Part shown: positions 61,080-64,000 of the stretch, piece after piece
Position numbering within the stretch: position 1 is the first letter of the stretch
Layout: the number at the start of each line of letters is the position of its first letter
Notes under the pieces: generated by a model
Database searches by the model: none
Told to the model about the DNA's origin: nothing
The model's input: only the letters and a program-made list of their open reading frames with translations
Source of the DNA: Cellulomonas fimi ATCC 484
Lineage (GTDB): Bacteria > Actinomycetota > Actinomycetes > Actinomycetales > Cellulomonadaceae
Reading direction: 5' to 3'
NCBI RefSeq assembly: GCF_000212695.1
Contig: NC_015514.1
Span: forward strand, 124,001 to 188,000
DNA length: 64,000 bases
Translations under genes and position numbers: made by a program

Positions 61080-61537
61080 GATTCCCCCAGGCGCCCGCCG
61101 GAGACGTCGACGTCGAACCGGTGCTGGCACGCGGGGCACGCCACGGCGGCGCGCGTGTGGCCCTCGGCGTTGATGCGCCGGTACAGGTCCTGCAGGAACG
61201 CGACGTCGGACGCGAACATGTTCTCGACGACGCTCTGCGTCACGGCGCCGAGGGTGCCGAGCGACGTGATGACGCGGCTCAGCAGCACGACCGTCGTGTA
61301 GGCGGGGTTCTCCTGCACGCGCGCGTCGTACAGGGGCAGCAGCTCGTCGCGCGCCGTCGCGAGCCGCATCGTGCCGTGCCGGTGCAGCACGCCGTCGCCG
61401 TCCAGGTACCCGCGGGGCAGCTGGAAGTCGAACTCGGTGCGCAGCGTGTCCCGCCGGGCGGCCCGGGCCGGCGACGCACCGTCGGGCGCGTCGTCGACCT
61501 CGGGCTCGTCCAGAGGGACCGGCAGGGAGCGTCGCAT
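61076..61537 (-). CDS. eCIS tail assembly chaperone-like protein with C-terminal zinc knuckle
   Basis: The 153-residue product resembles phage tail assembly chaperones (E/gp41-type): FDFQLPRGYLDGDGVLHRHG, MRLATARDELLPLYDARVQENPAY trimmed, and LLSRVITSLGTLGAVT. After FLQDLYRRIN comes CPACQHRFDVDVSGG, a CxxC with nearby His that may bind zinc. It probably holds tube or tape-measure subunits before assembly. ATG 61537 overlaps the tube gene stop (TGATG). Confidence 0.82.
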   Translation of the reverse strand: MRRSLPVPLDEPEVDDAPDGASPARAARRDTLRTEFDFQLPRGYLDGDGVLHRHGTMRLATARDELLPLYDARVQENPAYTTVVLLSRVITSLGTLGAVTQSVVENMFASDVAFLQDLYRRINAEGHTRAAVACPACQHRFDVDVSGGRLGES

Positions 61538-61986
61538 CACGCGAACTCCATCTCGTCCCAGCACACCGTGAACGTCTCGGTCAGCGGCTCGGTGGACCCG
61601 GCCTTGAGGGTTCCGCCGAGCTCGACGTCCTTGACCCACACGTTGCGGAAGTTCATCCGCTTGAGCAGCTGGTTGTCGGACGTGTAGATCGCGACCTCGG
61701 CCGTCTTGCGGGCGTCGGCGAGCTTGCCCTCGAAGACCGCCTTGAGCCAGTCCGTGACGGTCGTCGAGTCCGTGAGGCCGCGCTTGACCTTGAACTCGCC
61801 GGCCTTCTGCCGGCCCATCATCTGCCGGGTGACGAACTTCCCGTCCGCGCCCTGCTGCTGGTAGGTCACCTTGTCGACCTCGGCCTTCAGGCCGCTGACC
61901 TCCATGACGTGCGGGACCTGGATCCCGTCGATCTTCACGGAGAACGCGTACGCGGTGGCGAGGTCGAAGGTGTCGGGGAGCGCCAT
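61537..61986 (-). CDS. eCIS inner tube protein (Afp1/gp19-like)
   Basis: The 149-residue product is the main tube subunit: AYAFSVKIDGIQVPHVMEVSGLKAEVDKVTYQ trimmed at either end, KRGLTDSTTVTDWLKAV and MNFRNVWVKDVELGGTL. It stacks hexameric rings inside the sheath and carries the cargo. It lies 29 bp after the sheath gene. Its stop shares one base with the chaperone start. Confidence 0.95.
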   Translation of the reverse strand: MALPDTFDLATAYAFSVKIDGIQVPHVMEVSGLKAEVDKVTYQQQGADGKFVTRQMMGRQKAGEFKVKRGLTDSTTVTDWLKAVFEGKLADARKTAEVAIYTSDNQLLKRMNFRNVWVKDVELGGTLKAGSTEPLTETFTVCWDEMEFA

Positions 61987-62015
61987 GGGTCACCGTTCCT
62001 TTACGGGTCGTCCGG

Positions 62016-63587
62016 TCACTCGGCGACGAGGCTCGTGCCGCCGGAGAACTGCGAGAGCTGGAAGATCACGAACTCGGCCGGCTTGACCGGTGCGATCCCG
62101 ATGCGGCACGTGACCTGCCCGGCGTCGATGGCCTCGGCGGGGTTGGTCTCCCGGTCGCACTGGACGAAGAAGGCCTCCTCGGGGCTGAGCCCGAACAGGG
62201 CGCCCTTGCGCCACTCGTTGACGAGGAACGACGCGATGGTGCGCCGGATCCGCGCCCACAGGGCGTCGTCGTTCGGCTCGAACACGACCCACTGGGTGCC
62301 GACGAGGATCGACTCCTCCAGGTAGTTGAAGAGCCGCCGCACGTTGACGTACCGCCACGCCGGGTCGGACGACAGGGTGCGCGCGCCCCAGACGCGCACG
62401 CCGCGGCCGGGGAACGTGCGGATCGCGTTGACGCCGACCGGGTTGAGCAGGTTGTGCTCGGCGCGCGTGATCTGCGTGGCCAGCGTGATCGCGCCGCGGA
62501 TGACCTCGTTCGCGGGCGCCTTGTGCACGCCGCGGGTGTCGTCGTTGCGCGCCCAGATGCCGGCGACGTGACCGCTCGGCGGCACGAACCGGTTGGTGCC
62601 GGACGCCGGGTCGAACACCTTCACGTACGGCCAGTACAGCGCCGCGTACTTCGAGTCGTACCCGGCCTGGTCGACGCGCCAGTCCTTGATCTGCTGCGGG
62701 CCGAGCCCGGGCGGCGGGTCGAGGATCGCCATGCGGTCGCCCATGAGCTCGCAGTGCGCGATCATCGCGAGCTGCACCGCCTGGAACGTCTCCAGGTCGA
62801 TCGCCCCCTGCTCCAGCGCGGCCACGAGGTCCGGCACCGCGACGATCGTCACCTCGTCGATCGCCTCGAGCCCCGAGAAGCCCGTGCGGTCCGCGGCGTC
62901 GCCGATGTAGTCGTCCGCTCCCAGGTCGCCCGTCGCGGGCGGCTCCGGCTCGGGCTCCGGCTCGATGAGGTCCGCGACGCCCTTGTCGGGCTTGACGAGC
63001 GCGCTGCCGCTCGCGAGCTCCTCGATCGTGATGAGCTTGGACTGCTGGTTGACCTTGGTCGCGACGTTGTCGTCGCCGCGCTTGGTCGTGACGTTGTCGT
63101 ACGTCTCCGCAGCCTTGCCGTCGAGCAGGACGACGAGCTTGAACTGGTCGTCGGGCGCGTTCTCGCCGCCCGCCTCCGCGACCTCGACGCTCAGCTTCTT
63201 CGTCTTCGGAGCCCGCTCGCCGGCCGAGATCCGGTACGCGCCCAGCACCGCCTGCGGCACCGCGGGGAGCGCCTTCGGCGACGCGGCCGTGCGCGGCTGG
63301 TTCGCCGCGTCGTCCGCCGCACCATCGGTGCCGATGCGCACGACGTACGCGTTCGAGCCGCCGTTGAGGAAGTACCCGTACACCGAGTGCGCGAGGTACG
63401 AGCCGGGCAGGAAGTCACCGAACGTCTCCGCGTACTGCGTCCAGTTCGAGACGAGCGTCGGCGTGTTGAACGGGCCCTTGGCCGCCATGCCGACGAAGGC
63501 GGCGACGGACGTCCCGACCCCCTCGATGGGCCGGGTGCCCGCCTCCACCTCCTCGACGTAGACGCCGGGCGACAGGTAGGTCGGCAT
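62016..63587 (-). CDS. eCIS contractile sheath protein (Afp2-like)
   Basis: The 523-residue product opens with the sheath signature YLSPGVYVEEVEAGTRPIEGVGTS trimmed, and ends with the conserved C-terminal domain FNYLEESILVGTQWVVFEPND... KPAEFVIFQLSQFSGG. A variable middle (about residues 95-235) contains an EPEPEPEPP acidic linker, probably surface-exposed. Only one sheath gene is present, where Afp has three. ATG 63587 has AAGGAGGGG five bases upstream, the strongest ribosome site seen, as suits the most abundant subunit. First gene of the operon. Confidence 0.97.
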   Translation of the reverse strand: MPTYLSPGVYVEEVEAGTRPIEGVGTSVAAFVGMAAKGPFNTPTLVSNWTQYAETFGDFLPGSYLAHSVYGYFLNGGSNAYVVRIGTDGAADDAANQPRTAASPKALPAVPQAVLGAYRISAGERAPKTKKLSVEVAEAGGENAPDDQFKLVVLLDGKAAETYDNVTTKRGDDNVATKVNQQSKLITIEELASGSALVKPDKGVADLIEPEPEPEPPATGDLGADDYIGDAADRTGFSGLEAIDEVTIVAVPDLVAALEQGAIDLETFQAVQLAMIAHCELMGDRMAILDPPPGLGPQQIKDWRVDQAGYDSKYAALYWPYVKVFDPASGTNRFVPPSGHVAGIWARNDDTRGVHKAPANEVIRGAITLATQITRAEHNLLNPVGVNAIRTFPGRGVRVWGARTLSSDPAWRYVNVRRLFNYLEESILVGTQWVVFEPNDDALWARIRRTIASFLVNEWRKGALFGLSPEEAFFVQCDRETNPAEAIDAGQVTCRIGIAPVKPAEFVIFQLSQFSGGTSLVAE

Positions 63588-63628
63588 GTCCCCTCCTTCG
63601 GGCACAGGGAGTCGTGACCCCCAGCCTG

Positions 63629-63655
63629 GGACGGGACCCGCCGACGGTCCCGTCC
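63629..63655 (-). promoter_or_regulatory. 10-bp perfect hairpin in the eCIS operon leader
   Basis: Arms 63629-63638 and 63646-63655 are perfect complements around a 7-nt loop, 42 bp before the sheath start. It could stabilise the abundant sheath mRNA, attenuate transcription, or be an operator. The rest of the 413-bp stretch to the window end holds only the DUF4913-like fragment; I see no clear promoter boxes. Confidence 0.5.
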
Positions 63656-63726
63656 GCCCGGACGCTCGGAAGGGAACAGGTGTTGCCCGATCGGGCCGCG
63701 ATGCCCCGGTCGGGACGACGACGTCT

Positions 63727-63858
63727 GTGGTCCGCCTGGAGGCACTGTCACGAGCCTCGGAACACCCGCGCCACAACCCCCGCCCCGGCGTGAGCGAGTG
63801 GTGGCGTGACCACGCCGACCATCACATGGTCGTCCTCATGGATCCCGACGGCCCGTTC
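63727..63858 (+). pseudogene. DUF4913-like fragment
   Basis: Read rightward from GTG 63727, the frame gives VVRLEALSRASEHPR, then GVSEWWRDHADHHMVVLMD and PDGPF. From memory this matches the C-terminal half of DUF4913 proteins (RLEALWRAWE...WWRDHADHHMxVLxDPDGPF), a family often on plasmids and integrative elements. The usual N-terminal half is absent, and the frame continues open without family similarity to the window end. Best read as a decayed remnant overlapping the eCIS leader region. Confidence 0.5.
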
Positions 63859-64000
63859 CCCGCGCCACCGGAGGCGAGGCGAACACCTGCGGGCGCGGCG
63901 AACCGCTGCCCCACGTCCTACCGCCAGCATGAGTGTTCGCGAAGGTCCGCTGACGCGCGTAAGCCCTTCGGTGGGTACGTGTCGTGGCCGCCACCGGCCG

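Noticed and set aside
50091..63587. Type VI secretion system
   Set aside because: VgrG, gp25 and tube-like proteins occur in T6SS too, but the sheath is a phage/Afp-type single subunit, and TssJLM, TssK and ClpV are absent.
50091..63587. Myophage-type prophage
   Set aside because: No head, portal, terminase, lysis, repressor or integrase gene is present on either strand in the window.
63748..63930. Small minus-strand frame upstream of the sheath
   Set aside because: Arg/Val-rich without similarity; the plus-strand DUF4913-like reading explains the conserved bases better.

Overview
The window is about 64 kb of very GC-rich DNA with many GTG starts, short intergenic gaps and strong C/G bias at third codon positions, as in a high-GC actinobacterium. 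Several families fit that group: GTP-type PEP carboxykinase beside a RamB-like regulator, a DUF664/DinB protein, an MT0933-type antitoxin, ECF42 sigma factors with DGPF partners, SARP/BTAD regulation, a CUT1 sugar transporter with no own ATPase, and a GH3 beta-glucosidase. I infer Micrococcales, perhaps Cellulomonas-like; nothing here fixes the species. I see no rRNA, tRNA, insertion sequence, integrase or CRISPR array.

Layout. 0.1-12 kb: a large trypsin-like/NB-ARC-like/TPR protein with degenerate catalytic motifs, then small metabolic and membrane genes (F420-type Rossmann reductase, FBP zinc-finger protein, GyrI-like protein, aldo/keto reductase, DLH hydrolase, TspO-like protein with a TetR regulator, secreted TIM-barrel-like protein). 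12-17.6 kb: a WYL regulator divergent from DinB, then pckG divergent from the RamB-like regulator. 17.7-21.2 kb: a CUT1 sugar ABC operon behind a LacI-type operator. 21.2-26.3 kb: a frameshifted LCP cell-wall ligase gene, a CDF metal exporter, DUF4287 and an M28 aminopeptidase. 25.9-29.3 kb: MerR regulator, MFS exporter and a DGPF/ECF42 pair. 29.5-38.3 kb: small antitoxin, P450, PspC, GH3, VOC protein, HTH_42 protein, beta-propeller protein and alpha/beta hydrolase. 38.5-46.7 kb: RecQ, ArsR/SRPBCC, GyrI-like, MFS, LLM oxidoreductase, rhomboid and a second DGPF/ECF42 pair.

46.8-63.6 kb is the most distinctive part. A 12-gene operon read on the minus strand encodes an extracellular-contractile-injection-system (eCIS, Afp/PVC/Streptomyces-CIS-like) particle: sheath, tube, tail chaperone, DUF6760, a 1,048-residue disordered protein studded with VQR motifs, second tube, LysM adaptor, VgrG-type spike, gp25, baseplate J-like protein, gpI-like protein, and a zinc-ribbon membrane protein with a discoidin-like exported domain. 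The genes are nearly all translationally coupled, and four junctions share the same TGACGTG stop/start sequence. A P-loop NTPase fused to a C-terminal SARP/BTAD module runs convergently into the operon end and overlaps it by 71 bp. AAA+ ATPase, tape measure, cap, PAAR tip and fibre genes are not in the window and may lie past the right edge or elsewhere. No capsid, terminase, lysis or integrase gene is present, so this is a domesticated particle rather than a prophage. A DUF4913-like fragment sits just upstream of the sheath gene.
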